DNA from: Schizophyllum amplum
Lineage: Eukaryota > Basidiomycota > Agaricomycetes > Agaricales > Schizophyllaceae
DNA: 64,000 nucleotides
Direction of reading: 5' to 3'
Assembly (NCBI GenBank): GCA_007026445.1
Contig: VDMD01000002.1
Location: forward strand, 2,294,001 to 2,358,000
Both the position numbers and the translations under genes were made by a program. Positions 23,150 through 33,657 of this stretch are shown here, in pieces. Numbering within the stretch: position 1 is the first letter of the stretch; every line of letters starts with the position of its first letter. The notes beneath the pieces were generated by a model. That model searched no databases. It was not told the DNA's origin and worked only from the letters and a program-made list of their open reading frames with translations.

Positions 23150-24144
23150 TAGACAAGAAGTTAGGGGAAGGGGGGAGCGTGCGAGGAGGAGGGAGGGGAG
23201 GAGGGGCTGGGTACACAAGTTCAACGCGTGCGCTCCGCCCTTTAATAGGCGCGCGCAGGGGGAGAACAGATCCGCAAACGATCAAAACGTGGTGGCGGGT
23301 GCAGGGCTCTAGATAAAGTCGGACTCGTTGGTCCAGCATGTTGGCGGACGCGCGATCGCCCATAATACCATGCACAGTGGAGCGGGCGCCGCTCAGGTGG
23401 ACGCCGAGGAAGCTGCTGCTGCCCGCGTAGGCGCCCACGGTCCATGGGAGGATTTACCGTAACGGGATCCATGGTCGGTGCTGCCCGATGGCCAGCGGTA
23501 GATGAAGGTGTTCTGAGCCCAAGGGCGATCGTCCCAAGGCAGAGATGCCTCTGGCGATAACGGCATTTGGAAAGTCGATGGTACGGGATTGGTTATTCAA
23601 TCGCAATCTGCACCTACCCTCTGCCGGAGCCCACCTGCCTCGTTTCCGCCTCGTGTATACGGTGAGGCAGGGGTTTTCAGGGAATTCAGAACCCTGGGGA
23701 TCGTGAGATAGCATGAGATGCGACGCAGAATGATGGCCAACAATGAAAACTGAGACGGCGGGGAGGGTCGAGAAAGACGGCTCAGGATGTCTTTTGTGAC
23801 GGTAAAGGCGAAGTTGACCCAAGCCGATTGGCTTGGTTCCTTTAGGAGGGGCGAGAAACGTGGGATTGATTGCGCAAGTGTAAGGCAAAAACTCTATTGA
23901 TGCCGGACACGGGACTTTACCAGGATGCGTACCATACGTCCGAAGGGCTGCGTAGCCGACGCCGCCGTCTGGGAACCCGCTGGCGCCAAGGTCCGCGCAA
24001 GGACCGACACGAGCCGCGGGCTGGCGAGCCGGAGGCAGCGGGCTGGCTCGGGGGGAACGGAGCCCGAGATGAAGAGGCCAAGCTGGAGATATGAATGCGG
24101 ATGAGACAAGCGAGACCAGTGATTGTAATGTGTCCATACCTGAA
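23150..24144 (-). other. Intergenic region with unassigned reading frames
   Basis: Nearly 1 kb without a gene I can name. A 227-codon minus-strand frame (23454-24137) is listed separately. A shorter minus-strand stretch near 23320-23440 reads GSSSFLGVHLSGARSTVHGI without recognisable relatives. Confidence 0.4.
23454..24137 (-). CDS. Unassigned open frame, possibly coding
   Basis: A 227-codon frame is open on the minus strand from ATG 24137. An overlapping minus-strand frame, read through a possible intron around 23890-23930, gives a more protein-like exon with VNFAFTVTKDILSRLSRP and FSLLAIILRRISCYLTIPRV (about 23600-23850), and upstream LQLGLFISGSVPPEPAR. If real, it would be a small membrane protein starting just at the 3' end of the uL11m gene. 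I do not recognise either reading and cannot choose between them; a long chance frame in GC-rich DNA is also possible. Confidence 0.25.
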   Translation of the reverse strand: MDTLQSLVSLVSSAFISPAWPLHLGLRSPRASPLPPARQPAARVGPCADLGASGFPDGGVGYAALRTYGTHPGKVPCPASIEFLPYTCAINPTFLAPPKGTKPIGLGQLRLYRHKRHPEPSFSTLPAVSVFIVGHHSASHLMLSHDPQGSEFPENPCLTVYTRRKRGRWAPAEGRCRLRLNNQSRTIDFPNAVIARGISALGRSPLGSEHLHLPLAIGQHRPWIPLR

Positions 24145-24734
24145 TCAAGGAACTACTTGTACCCCGCAGCTGCGCGCAGAGCCGACGACCATCCTCGCGA
24201 TAGACTCGAGGCTAAGGTGGCGCATGTGGTCATCGGTGGCCTTGATCTTGGCTATCTCGTACACGTGCTTCAAGGACATTGTCGCGAGGAAGTCGTGACC
24301 TGGGAAGGTTGAGCCTGCCGGGGCAGGAGGGCGGGGAAAAGCAAGAACGGACCTGGTCGGCCGGTGCCCTTGTCAATGCCGGTAGTCTTCTTGATAAAGT
24401 AGGAGACGTGGGGGGTATTGGTAGTGAAGGTGAATGTGCGGTCCGGGTTGACGGCGACGTTCACGGGGACGGGGACGCCGACTTCGAGACCAGCTGTGCG
24501 CGCGTTGAACTCTTTGCAAAAGTCCATGGACTTGACACCCTTTGCTCCGAGTGCGGGGCCGACTGGCTGTGAAGCAGTGAGTGGGTGTGTTTGCGAGAAT
24601 GAGGAGAGTACGCACCGGTGTCGGAGCCGCCTTCCCGGCCGCCACCACCAGCCGCTGAAGTACGGTGAGCAGACAACAGAAACAGAGTAAATGCGACATA
24701 CAATCATTTGCGGTCTTGCCTTGAGCGCGGACAT
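24145..24734 (-). CDS. MRPL11: Mitochondrial large-subunit ribosomal protein uL11m
   Basis: Four exons on the minus strand: MSALKARPQMI; RLVVAAGKAAPTP; PVGPALGAKGVKSMDFCKEF through NARTAGLEVGVPVPVNVAVN, TNTPHVSYFIKKTTGIDKGT and GRPG; then HDFLATMSLKHVYEIAKIKA, ATDDHMRHLSLESIARMVVG and SARSCGVQVVP, stop at 24145. PxxGPALGxxGxxxxxFCKxFN is the diagnostic L11 N-terminal block that forms the GTPase-associated centre with rRNA, and the C-terminal domain binds the L11 stalk base. About 145 residues, the normal bacterial/mitochondrial size; the cytosolic form (uL11/RPL12) has a different sequence. ATG 24734 is chosen over ATG 24740 because MSALKARPQMI fits family N-termini. It is divergent from the aminopeptidase gene, with CACGTG at 24835-24840 between them. 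Confidence 0.9.
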
Positions 24735-24933
24735 GGTCACGCGTCTGGTGTTTGTCCAAAGTCAAGAGACGCGTTCTGCGACGTCGGCGCGCTGAAGAGA
24801 GAGCGTTGTTGCCCGATCGCCCGTCCACGCGACGCACGTGGCCAGGCGGGGTTCGGATCAAACATGCGACTTCCCCGAAAGTGATGCTGTGACGAGAGAC
24901 GCAAGCGCTCGTTGTTGCTCGTTGCTCTCGACC

Positions 24934-27198
24934 ATGAAGGGATTACTCGCTCTCGCGCTCCTCAGCTCTACCGCCCTCGCCGCCCCGGCGCTCGACTGGA
25001 ACTCTGACGACCAGACGGTCTTCAGCACCTACCCTGGGTTCTCCTTGGACCTCGCCGAGAAGCGCCTCGTACTTCTCGAGGGCGACGCGACGCCGAGATA
25101 CGTTACCGAGCTCGAGAAGGTCAGTTTCCTGCGCTGCCTTCTGAACCTATATCTGACAACTATACAGATCCAACTCAAGGCCCATGGCGTCAACTTCTTC
25201 GATGTGTACGCACCGGCGCTCAACCATTTGAGCTGCTCATGACCCGTATGGTAGCACGGAAACCGGTGACCTCCACGCCTACGCGGGCAACCTCCAGAGG
25301 GAGCGACGTAAGCCACCATCTGAGGCACACGTATCCCACCGCTAACATCCAACACAGTGGCCTTCCCCAAGCCGAACGCCACCGACCTCGTCGTTCCGAT
25401 TATCAAGACCCTGTCCACGGACGGCCCGAAGGCAAACCTAGCCAAGTTTACCAGCTTCAGGACCCGCTGTATGTACCCCGTCACGCCTTTGCCTTGCTTC
25501 GCTGACCTTTCCTTGCTTCTCTGACCCTTCCCTCCCACAAACCCGCTTACAGACTACCGTTCTGACGTAAATTTGCCTGCCCTCGCCCATGCATTGCGCC
25601 TACTTATTCCCTTCTAGACCGGCAAGCAGAGTCAGCAGTGGCTTCTATCCAGGATCTCCGAGGTCCGCGCAGTCTGCTTTTGAATGGGCGCGCGCCGCCT
25701 TGGATGGGCTGGCTGACGGCTCTGAATGGGCCCGTCGCGCCGAATGTACTCCCCGCTGACGCCTTGGTTGGTTGACAGATCACGAAGGAATATGCGCCGG
25801 CCTCGCTGCGCGATCTCATTACCTTCACCGAGTTCCCGCATTCGTGGGGGCAGAACTCTATCGTGAGCGTCCTTTCTTTACTCTTGATAGCTCTGATCTC
25901 TCGACGTCCGTGAATTATCAATAAGTTGCTGACCCTGCAACGTAGATCGTCCGGATAGAGGGCTCCACCACGCCGGATGAGGTGGTCATCGTTTCCGCGC
26001 ATCAGGACAGCACCAACATGTGGCCCTTCCTGCCCGCCCCTGGTACGTCGTTGATCTGGTCTGCGTGACGCTGACGACTTACAAGGGACTTCTTGCAGGC
26101 GCTGATGGTAAGAGGCTTTCGTAACATGTCCTTCTGTTATCAACCGTTCTCTTTCTAGACGACGGCTCCGGCACGGTCACCGTACTCGAGGCGTACCGTG
26201 GGCTCATCGCCGCCGGCTTCCAGCCCGACCGCACCGTCGAGTTCCACTGGTACTCTGCTGAGGTGTGTAGGCGTGTCTCATGGCTGCTTTCTGTGTTACA
26301 CGACCATTAACATCCAATGCAGGAGGGCGGCCTGTTGGGCTCCCAAGCCGTGGCCAAGGACTACGCGGCGAAGTCGGCAAATGTGATTGCGATGAGCCAG
26401 GTAAGTCTCACTTATCTATTGTTCTGTATCCTTGCTCCTCGATATTCTTGCTGACGCGCGCGTGCTATCCAGTTCGACATGACCGCTTGGGTGAAGGTGA
26501 GCAATTGTTAGTTGTGATGAAGGGTTATGTGTGCTGAGCGTAATGGACAGCGCGGCACTCGTGAGGAGGTTGGAATCATCACGGACTTTGTCGACGAGAA
26601 GTGAGTATTGACTTTATCTGTCCTTCTTCGTCTGGCATCGTGCAGGGCCTTGCTCCTGGTGAGAGGCATCGTTGCCTCGCCAGGCCTCAAAATCAAACCT
26701 GCTACCAAGTCGCAGTTGTACAGCACTTGCTAACCCGAACCCCAGCGTCTCCGACTTCAACAAGGCCCTCGTGGACCTCTACCTCGACATCCCGTACGTG
26801 GAGACGAAGTGCGGCTACGCGTGCAGCGACCACGCGTCGTGGATGCAGGCGGGGTACCCAGCGTCGTTCACGATCGGTGCGTATTGAATTCTCGTTACCG
26901 TGTTCACTCGCAGGACGGTGGCCTTCGCGGCTTCGCCAGAGACGGTATTCTCCGAGGATTATAAGACAGCTAACAATTCTCGCAGAGTCGACCTTCGAGA
27001 ACTCGAACAAGAACATTCATTCGACGAACGAGTGAGTCATTCGTTGCATCCTTCCACGGGGCAAGTCTGATCAGTTTGCGTTCGCGTGACAGCCGCATGG
27101 ACATCTCGGACGAGTTCAGCTTTGAGCATATCCTCGAGTTCTCCAAGCTCGCGGTGGCCTTTGCTGTGGAGCTCGGTGGCTGGTCGAAGGCGAAGTAG
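24934..27198 (+). CDS. lap1: Secreted leucine aminopeptidase, M28 family
   Basis: ATG at 24934 gives signal peptide [16 protein letters not shown] and a propeptide region. The catalytic domain has all five metal ligands of a two-zinc M28E peptidase: His in [15 protein letters not shown], Asp in [18 protein letters not shown], the Glu pair in [20 protein letters not shown], Asp in [13 protein letters not shown], and His in [20 protein letters not shown], where the two Cys likely form the known disulfide. It ends [12 protein letters not shown], stop at 27198. About 385 residues, around eleven introns. It should remove N-terminal residues from peptides outside the cell. One junction is unresolved: between FFDV (about 25205) and the frame reading [19 protein letters not shown] found no GT-AG pair restoring phase, so either an unusual splice or a one-base error is present. 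Confidence 0.9.
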
Positions 27199-27579
27199 AT
27201 CGTTAGCTGGTCAGAGATTGAGCAGGTCGGCTGGGCGAAGGCGACGTAGGATGGAAGGAGACTGCAAGGAAGCTTACACAAGGCATGAGTTTTGGATACG
27301 CACGCAAGGTTTCTGTATACGCTTGCTAGGCAGCTGGACTCATTATTTTTCACGACGCTCGACGATCCTTCATTTGTTTCCGAGGAGTTTGCAGAACAAT
27401 ATAACACACGATATATAATGCAACGATGGGTGGGCGGGAGGTGAGATCAGGGTGAGATGTACTTAGAGGTTAGAATGGGCCAAGGGCAGGTCGGCAGGCG
27501 TTGCAGAAACAGCAACGAGTCACATGCGTAGGGCCACTGAGTCGCGTCCGTCCGGCTACCACTCGCGTGCGACGCGCAC

Positions 27580-30209
27580 CTACTCCCCTTTCCGAGCATC
27601 CATGTAAAACAAGTCGTATTTGCCGAAGGCGAGCACCGTACCCGCGCCTGGGCGTCCGAAGACGGCGTGGGTGACTTCGCAGGTTGCGGTGCGGGTGGTT
27701 GAGAGGACGGGCTAAACGAGAATATGCATGAGTTAGTGTGTTTCTGGAAGGAGTTTGGGTTGGAGGGTGAGGAAGCAGTACGTGGAGTGAAGATGCAAGT
27801 TGAAGGACTGAGAATGCAAGTTGAAGGGGCTGAGGATGCAGATTGAAGGACTGAGGATGCAAAGTGAACGATACTGACCTTGGCCGAATTGCGGAGGTCC
27901 CACACGCGGACGGATTCTGCAAGAAAGTTTGAGTGAGCGTTTGCAGAGGTGTGCGTTATGTACCACGTGCAAGAATAAGCAAGGGGTGGACATGTGTAAT
28001 GAAGGAGGTGGGCAAGATAAGCAATAAAGAGCACTCACGATCAGGATATCCGCGCACGAAATACGAGTGCAGGAAGTCGCCCTTCACATATGTGTGCCCG
28101 ACCTTGCTCGTACGATGGCCAAACTGCATGAGCGGTGGTCCGGCGAAGCCTGTTCGGGTGTCGAAGAGCTGGTTCTGGTGGTCCAGGTGGTCGGTCTGTT
28201 GAGTCAGTAAGCAGCCGTTGAGAGAATAGCCGTTGCGACATTGAAAAAAGATACGGATGAAGAGATAGAGTATCGTGGAAATGACCCTCCTACAACGACG
28301 AAAGGAGCACACAGAAAAAAAAAGTAGCACATGGAAGGAGAGCACAACTGACCTCCAACATCAACAATCTTGCAAACTCCCTCTTCGGCTGCACATGCAT
28401 TTGCTGCACCGCGTTGCTCAGATTGACCGGTGTGCGCTGCGCGGTCGGGTGCTGCAGATCGATGACGCCGAGCTTCTGCTGGTGGCCGTAGTACAGCTTC
28501 TCGCCCGCGACGGCTAGGGCGCGCGGGACGACGGCGAGTTGGGTGACCTTGGACTTGGTGAGGCCGTCATGGGTCCTAGTGAGGCCGCTGTGGGTCTTGT
28601 TGTTGGAAACGGGGAAGTCGATATCCGAGGGATCATCAGCTTCTTTTGCGTCCGTGAAGGACCAGGCGTAGAGCTGCTTGTCCCACCCGCCAGTGAAGAA
28701 GCCGCCTGAGGTGCCGGGCGCAAGGCAGGCGACCGTGACATCGGAGCGAGCCTTGCGAGCAACGTGTGCGTGAGGCGGGTCCGCGAGGGAGGTGATGAGG
28801 CGGGACGAGCCGGTGGCAGTCTACAGGGCAAGTGGAGTGTCAGAATACTTATAACGATTGATGCAAAGTAGGAATGGGATCTCAATGAGAGAAAGACGAA
28901 TGGCCAGATGGAAGGCACGACCTCACCTCAGGTAACCGAATGTGCGCTACCTGCACAGGCCCAGTGTCGTACGCGAGGACAATCCTGCCCTCGGTTGTGA
29001 CGCATGCATCCTTGACCAAGTTCGTGCCCTGCGAGGGGATGGACTTGCTTTGCAGCCTCGTCAACCTGGGCAGTACATAACGTCATCAATTCCCGCTCCC
29101 AAGAAGCAGCAGCACAGACAAACCGACCTCGGAGCACCATCACCCCCTTCCCCATCGTATGGGCGGAAGAAGTGCACGTCCCCCCGCCGAGAAATGGTCA
29201 CAATCGGAAAGCCCTTGTTCGCCGACACCACAACGCGCCGCGCCGCCGCATACGGTGCCTGCGGGACGCTCGACGCGGGCAGTAGGTCTGCGTTCGGTTT
29301 CGCGCGTGCAGAATGCACAGGGAAGGAGCAGCGACCTCGCGTGCGGTGTCCTATCTTTTTGCGCCGCGGAGGGTCGGGTGGCATCTGGCTTCGCGGAGAG
29401 GCGGACTCGTCCGAAGAGGACGATTCGCTGGATATGTCCATGGGAGATAGGGAGCGCCGGCTGGATCTCGAGGACGAAGACGCGATGCTACCGGCTGGAG
29501 AGGGACGTTTGCTTGCATGGACGGGTTGGTTGATTTGGATGTTGACCGGGGGAGTGTACGCGCCTTGAAAGCGAGACGGTCCGGCAGATGCGTTGCGTGA
29601 CCTGGCATAAGAGGGAGGCGCCTTGGCAGCAGACGAAGGCGGCCGTCCGACGTTCGATGGCGGTCTAGCATTCGAAGAGGGAGGTGCTGTCCGTTGTATG
29701 CGTCGCGTATCCTGCGTCCCAACCACCGAATTCGCTCGAGATGGTGCACCACTGTATGGCGATTTTGAAGGACCAGCAACTTCGGATGCCGAGTCATCGT
29801 CCAGGTCGGACGTCAAGTCTATGCAGAGAGGGGAACGCGCTCTTCGAGGATTCTTGACGTCCTCGAGATTGTCATCGGTAAGATCTATCACGCTCACCCG
29901 CCCTCCTGACGGGGCGGAGCCACATGAAGCTGGTCTAGCAGAGAAACTTCGGCTGCTAGACGCGGAAGACGAAGACGGAGTCTTTCCCCTCGCAATCCCC
30001 TTGCCCTGCCGATCATGGACGGAACACGAGCTTTCCTCTCTGCAAAACGCTCTAGTCAGTCATGGTCCAATGTGTATCAAAAGTGTCACGCACGTTAGAG
30101 ATTCCTTGCTGTCTTGGACCTTGCAGTCGCGTCCGAACTCTGTGCAAAGGCGTTTGGCTTCTGGGTCGGAGATGATCTGTCCGTCGCGTTCCCGCTTGGC
30201 TGGAAGCAT
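27580..30209 (-). CDS. WD40-repeat protein with long disordered N-terminus (WD40 protein 2)
   Basis: Minus-strand gene starting MLPAKRERDGQIISDPEAKR at 30209, then after an intron TRAFCREESSCSVHDRQGKG and SVIDLTDDNLEDVKNPRRAR. VIDLTDD and PLCIDLTSDLDDD resemble SUMO-interacting motifs (hydrophobic core plus acidic run). About 250 disordered Ser/Arg/Pro-rich residues follow (SIASSSSRSSRRSLSPMDIS), then a propeller: ARRVVVSANKGFPIVTISRR, ACVTTEGRIVLAYDTGPVQV, GGFFTGGWDKQLYAWSFTDA, KLYYGHQQKLGVIDLQHPT, HSYFVRGYPDRE spliced to SVRVWDLRNSAK, and a closing AFGKYDLFYMDARKGE, stop at 27580. About eight exons, around 620 residues. Role unknown; a nuclear scaffold is inferred. The layout parallels the gene at 5975-8935. 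A transposon-like element lies 305 bases upstream of its start codon. Confidence 0.75.
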
Positions 30210-30513
30210 GGGCTCGACAAGAAAAACCTCAGTGCAGAAGGGGAAGAAAGCCTCAGAGAAGCCGCGGGCAAGGCAAGAGGAGGACGTCGAGTTCGACGCG
30301 ATAGGCAGCACAATGCAGCCGCACAGTGCTTCAACTTGAGCTGTGTGATCGAGTTCACGCGCCTATCCGGACCGATCACCTGACGGCGTCCCCAATTGGA
30401 AGTCTATTGTTCGAACCTTCACAGGCCAAACTGCAACTCACCGTCACCCCGCCGTGCTCACGCTTCCCTGCAACTCCCAGACCACATAATCCAGCACATC
30501 GAGGGACAAAATA
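30210..30513 (-). other. Promoter region of WD40 protein 2
   Basis: Upstream DNA between the start codon of WD40 protein 2 and the left end of the MITE. No TATA box or repeat stands out. Confidence 0.3.
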
Positions 30514-30539
30514 CAGTGTTCAATCACTCGATGAGCAGC
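30514..30539 (+). repeat. Left terminal inverted repeat of the MITE
   Basis: 26 bases beginning CAGTGTTCAATC and ending GAGCAGC, flanked on the left by TA; exact reverse complement of 31298-31323. Confidence 0.9.
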
Positions 30540-31297
30540 TATCAGTCGATGAGCAGTCGGCATCGGAGAGCCACTCAACAATACCGGACAGCCTCGGAAC
30601 TTTTATGGTCGTAAACAGATCCGCAGACACTACGTTTGTACAAAATTTCAGCCTCATAGAGGGAGTACCCGATGGAGGGGAGGTCGGAGAACGTGTTTGA
30701 GCAGCTCAAATTCTGCTCATGCTAAATGTTTTTATTCCCTGCAAATACAACTTGGCGTCCTTTTTGCCCAAAAAAAATCACATAGCATGGTGGACCACCC
30801 TAATTGTACATCTATGTTGCTTCACTGCCTCAAGCAGGGTGCTAGGTCACCACAGCGAAGAGTCGATGGTCGAGCTGCTCAAATGAGCTGCTGATGTGTC
30901 ACATCACATGCCGTGCCGTCGTTCCGAAGTCTCAGCACGTGGCACGTCTCTCGCATCTGCGCTCGTTAGCATGTCTCAAAAGAGACTTTGAAAGCTTTTC
31001 ATGGTGAACCTGACTATTTGTGAATATTTTCTCTTCTGCAGGAAGGAGCGAACTAGGTTGAACGCCTCCGAAGAGGCACAATCGGCAATTGCTGACGTGA
31101 TGTGACGGACTGCTCAGCGCCTGCTTTGCCCCTAAGTTGGCCGATTTCACGATGATCCAGCTTTCTCGCCTCACGTCTATCTCTGGTGCTCTGTCAAAGT
31201 ACATAGATCGTATCCAGTAACTCATAGTACATGATCGCTGTATCTACTTTTACCCAAAACCTCACGTGAAAAAAGTCCGGGCATCGACAAAATTTGG

Positions 31298-31323
31298 GCT
31301 GCTCATCGAGTGATTGAACACTG
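31298..31323 (-). repeat. Right terminal inverted repeat of the MITE
   Basis: 26 bases, exact reverse complement of 30514-30539, followed by TA at 31324-31325. Confidence 0.9.
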
Positions 31324-31724
31324 TAACCGTCTCATCCAAGATTCAAAGATATCTACTGAGGCACAAGCAATGACCAGCGCTTGTGAACCGCAATTGAAGG
31401 ACCAGTAAACGAGACGTCGGGGACATAATCTACGAGCCAATATGACTGACTACAGTCTAGAGCCAAGAGGATTGAAGCCTGTGAGGACACCGGTACCCGT
31501 CACAACTTACAATCAGTACATACATAACGCGAAGCCACACCCGAGCCAGACAGAGAACCACAAAGTAGATGGTGGGAGACCAAAAGTAGATGGGGAGAAT
31601 AAGAGAGATGTGTCCATGCTATATGCACCGCATGGAAGGACGCGCGAGAGGAGAACGGTAGGTTGGTATATGTACTCCGAGGGTCCTCACGGGTGTTCCG
31701 CATGATCGAGAAAGGGTAGGCCGG
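31324..31724 (-). other. Intergenic, 3' side of the GH128 gene
   Basis: No gene recognised; includes the presumed 3' untranslated region of the GH128 gene, with a short repeat of AAAGTAGATG(G) near 31562-31595. Confidence 0.3.
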
Positions 31725-33109
31725 TTAGTTGATGTAAGAGGCACCCAGAGCGGTGGGCTTGCCGTCACCGCCCATAAGCTGGTTGTCGTAGTTGACGTTG
31801 ACCATGTCGTGCATGAAGCCTAGGATAGTGTATGTCAGCTGTGATCCGAAAGACCCTATGGTAGGAGAGACATACCGAAGGGGAAGTACCCGAGAATCCA
31901 GTCGTTGCTCTCGAGGAACGGCGTAACCGCCGCCTTGAAAGCCCAGATCTCGTCCATCGAGGCCTGCGCACCGCCGTTGAAGTTCTATATTGGTGTCAGA
32001 AAAAATGTGAGATGACTATAGTGATCTAACACACCTGGTCAGCGAACTCCGTGACGAAGACCGGGTGACCGAAACGGTCATGGTAGTCGGTAACGTAGTC
32101 GATGAAGTTGTCCGCATCGATGTCGTACCAGTGGACGGCTTGAGCATCGAACTGTTTGCACAATTAGCTACAGCGCCGGTTCGCAGATCTATTAGACTGA
32201 CCGTGCAGCCCGAGCACTGATCATAGAACTTCTGCATCCACTCCTTACCCGCCGGGTTACCGGAGGTGGCAGGGGAAACGAGCTTGTAGCCGAGATCCTT
32301 CTTGGGCTGGATGTGCTGTTGCCAGAGCGCGACAGCCTCCTCAGGCGACATGTTGGACTGGCCAGACTCGTTGGGCCTAAAACCTAGTAAGCGGAAGGCC
32401 AATGGGGCCGGAGGAGACGTTAACGCACTCGTTCATGCCCAAAATCCAGTCAGCGTAGCCCTGGACAGCGTTCTGCTCGAACTCGTCGACGTTCTTGTAG
32501 CCCCAAAGCTGAATCATGGGGGAGAGGCCGAGGCTGCGGACAGAGTCGGGAATGACGGCGCTCCAGTTGTAGAAGCTGAAAAAACGCTCAGTAAAGCGGC
32601 TTTTCGGCGGGATGGGCGACGTACTACTTGGTCTTCCCGGTGACGAAGTTGGCGAGCTCCTACGGACGTAGTGAGGGGGGAAGCACGCGTAAGGAAAAGG
32701 CGGGAACACGTACATCGTTGCTGCCGCCCCAGCAGAAGCCGACCTTGCCGCTGCCAGAGGACGTGATGGGAGTGGAGGTAGCGGGGGCAGAGGAAGTGGA
32801 GTCGGGCGCGGCCGAGGATGTCACAGCGGCGAGGGCAGCACCAGAGAAATCGGTGGAAGAGGGCTCCTCGGCGGCGGAAGACGTGGCAGAGGGGGTCTCG
32901 CTGGTCGCGGTGTTGGAGCGCGTGCGGCACTGGCGCTTGTTGAGGGCGCTGCGCCTCTTCTTGACGATCTGGTCGTGGCCGCCGAAAGCATGGCGGGCGC
33001 CGACGTTGTGCTCGGCGGAGAGCGCGTTGGCGGGAACGACGCCCTGGGAGCAGAGAAGCACTGCGAGCGAGGAGAGCGCGAGGAGGTTGAGCAGTTTAGC
33101 GGCCGACAT
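31725..33109 (-). CDS. Secreted GH128 beta-1,3-glucanase (Asl1-like)
   Basis: Minus strand, start 33109: MSAAKLLNLLALSSLAVLLC is a signal peptide. A KR-rich propeptide-like stretch (QIVKKRRSALNKR) and a Ser/Thr/Ala linker of about 70 residues follow. The TIM-barrel begins GSGKVGFCWGGSNDELANFV, GKTKYFYNWSAVIPDSV, and continues LSPMIQLWGYKNVDEFEQNA, VQGYADWILGMNEPNESGQS (the NE Glu is the predicted acid/base), CTFDAQAVHWYDIDADNFID and HPVFVTEFADQNFNGG (the E is the predicted nucleophile). It ends LGASYIN at 31725. 'W.....F..NEP' and 'HWY' blocks are characteristic of GH128 (Glyco_hydro_cc, S. pombe Asl1). It should cut beta-1,3-glucan, acting in fungal wall remodelling such as fruit-body growth. 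About six exons, around 375 residues. Confidence 0.9.
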
Positions 33110-33657
33110 TGCGGGCGTGAAGCGTTGTCAAGGTAAAGAGGGATGTAAAGAGCGTGAGGGCGTCGTCGGCGACGATGAACAGCAACCCGATGGTGGAGGG
33201 AAAGGAGGGCGACGGGCGGGGCGACATCTTTTTATCCCATTTCCTAATGCGGCGAGGCCAACGATGCCCGCATACACCATGTGCGTGATGGCTGTGCGGC
33301 GAGTTCGAGGGCGGATACGGCGCTCCGAGGGAAGTAAAAGCGCGTCGAGTCTGAGCACAGTCAACTAGCTATATACAATGCCAGTGCGTCTGCGCGCAGC
33401 AACGAGCGCAGCCGCCAGCGTCACCCCCGGTCCCCCGCGCAGTCCAGGTCCCCACGGACCCACATCAGAATACACGCGTGCTTGGCAACCGTTACTGGGA
33501 CAAACGATTATGTCAGCGCGTTGTTTGTTTGGCAAAGGCGACAGAGCCCAAAAGGCAGAATTCCATGTCGTGTCCGCCAACTCTCTTCACACGATAGTCC
33601 GGTCAGAGTTCAGCACAGTTCATCCGTCCATCCACCACAAACGCTCATCCTAACACA
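33110..33657 (+). other. Divergent promoter region of GH128 (-) and the RRM gene (+)
   Basis: No gene seen. On the minus strand a GATAAAAAG element lies about 120 bases upstream of the GH128 start (33229-33236). Confidence 0.35.

Larger units (their letters stand above)
30514..31323 (+). mobile_element. MITE of Tc1/mariner-pogo type, 810 bp, TA target-site duplication
   Basis: Both ends carry the same 26-bp terminal inverted repeat, beginning CAGTGTTCAATC: bases 30514-30539 and, inverted, 31298-31323, identical at all 26 positions. The dinucleotide TA flanks each end (30512-30513 and 31324-31325). CAGT-type ends plus TA duplication are the hallmarks of Tc1/mariner and pogo/Fot1 transposons. 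No transposase frame fits inside; the longest frames are under 100 codons. Sub-terminal copies of GAGCAGC or its complement recur (near 30533, 30552, 30699, 30872, 31299). It is therefore a non-autonomous derivative mobilised by a transposase encoded elsewhere. It is more AT-rich than its surroundings. Perfect TIR identity suggests a fairly young insertion (inference). Confidence 0.85.

Noticed and set aside
23454..24137. Idea that the orphan frame is an rDNA-antisense (TAR1-like) protein
   Set aside because: The underlying DNA does not read as 25S rRNA on either strand, so I kept it only as an unassigned frame.
30400..30420. GTTCGAACC, a T-loop-like word suggesting a second tRNA
   Set aside because: No acceptor, D or anticodon arm can be folded around it.
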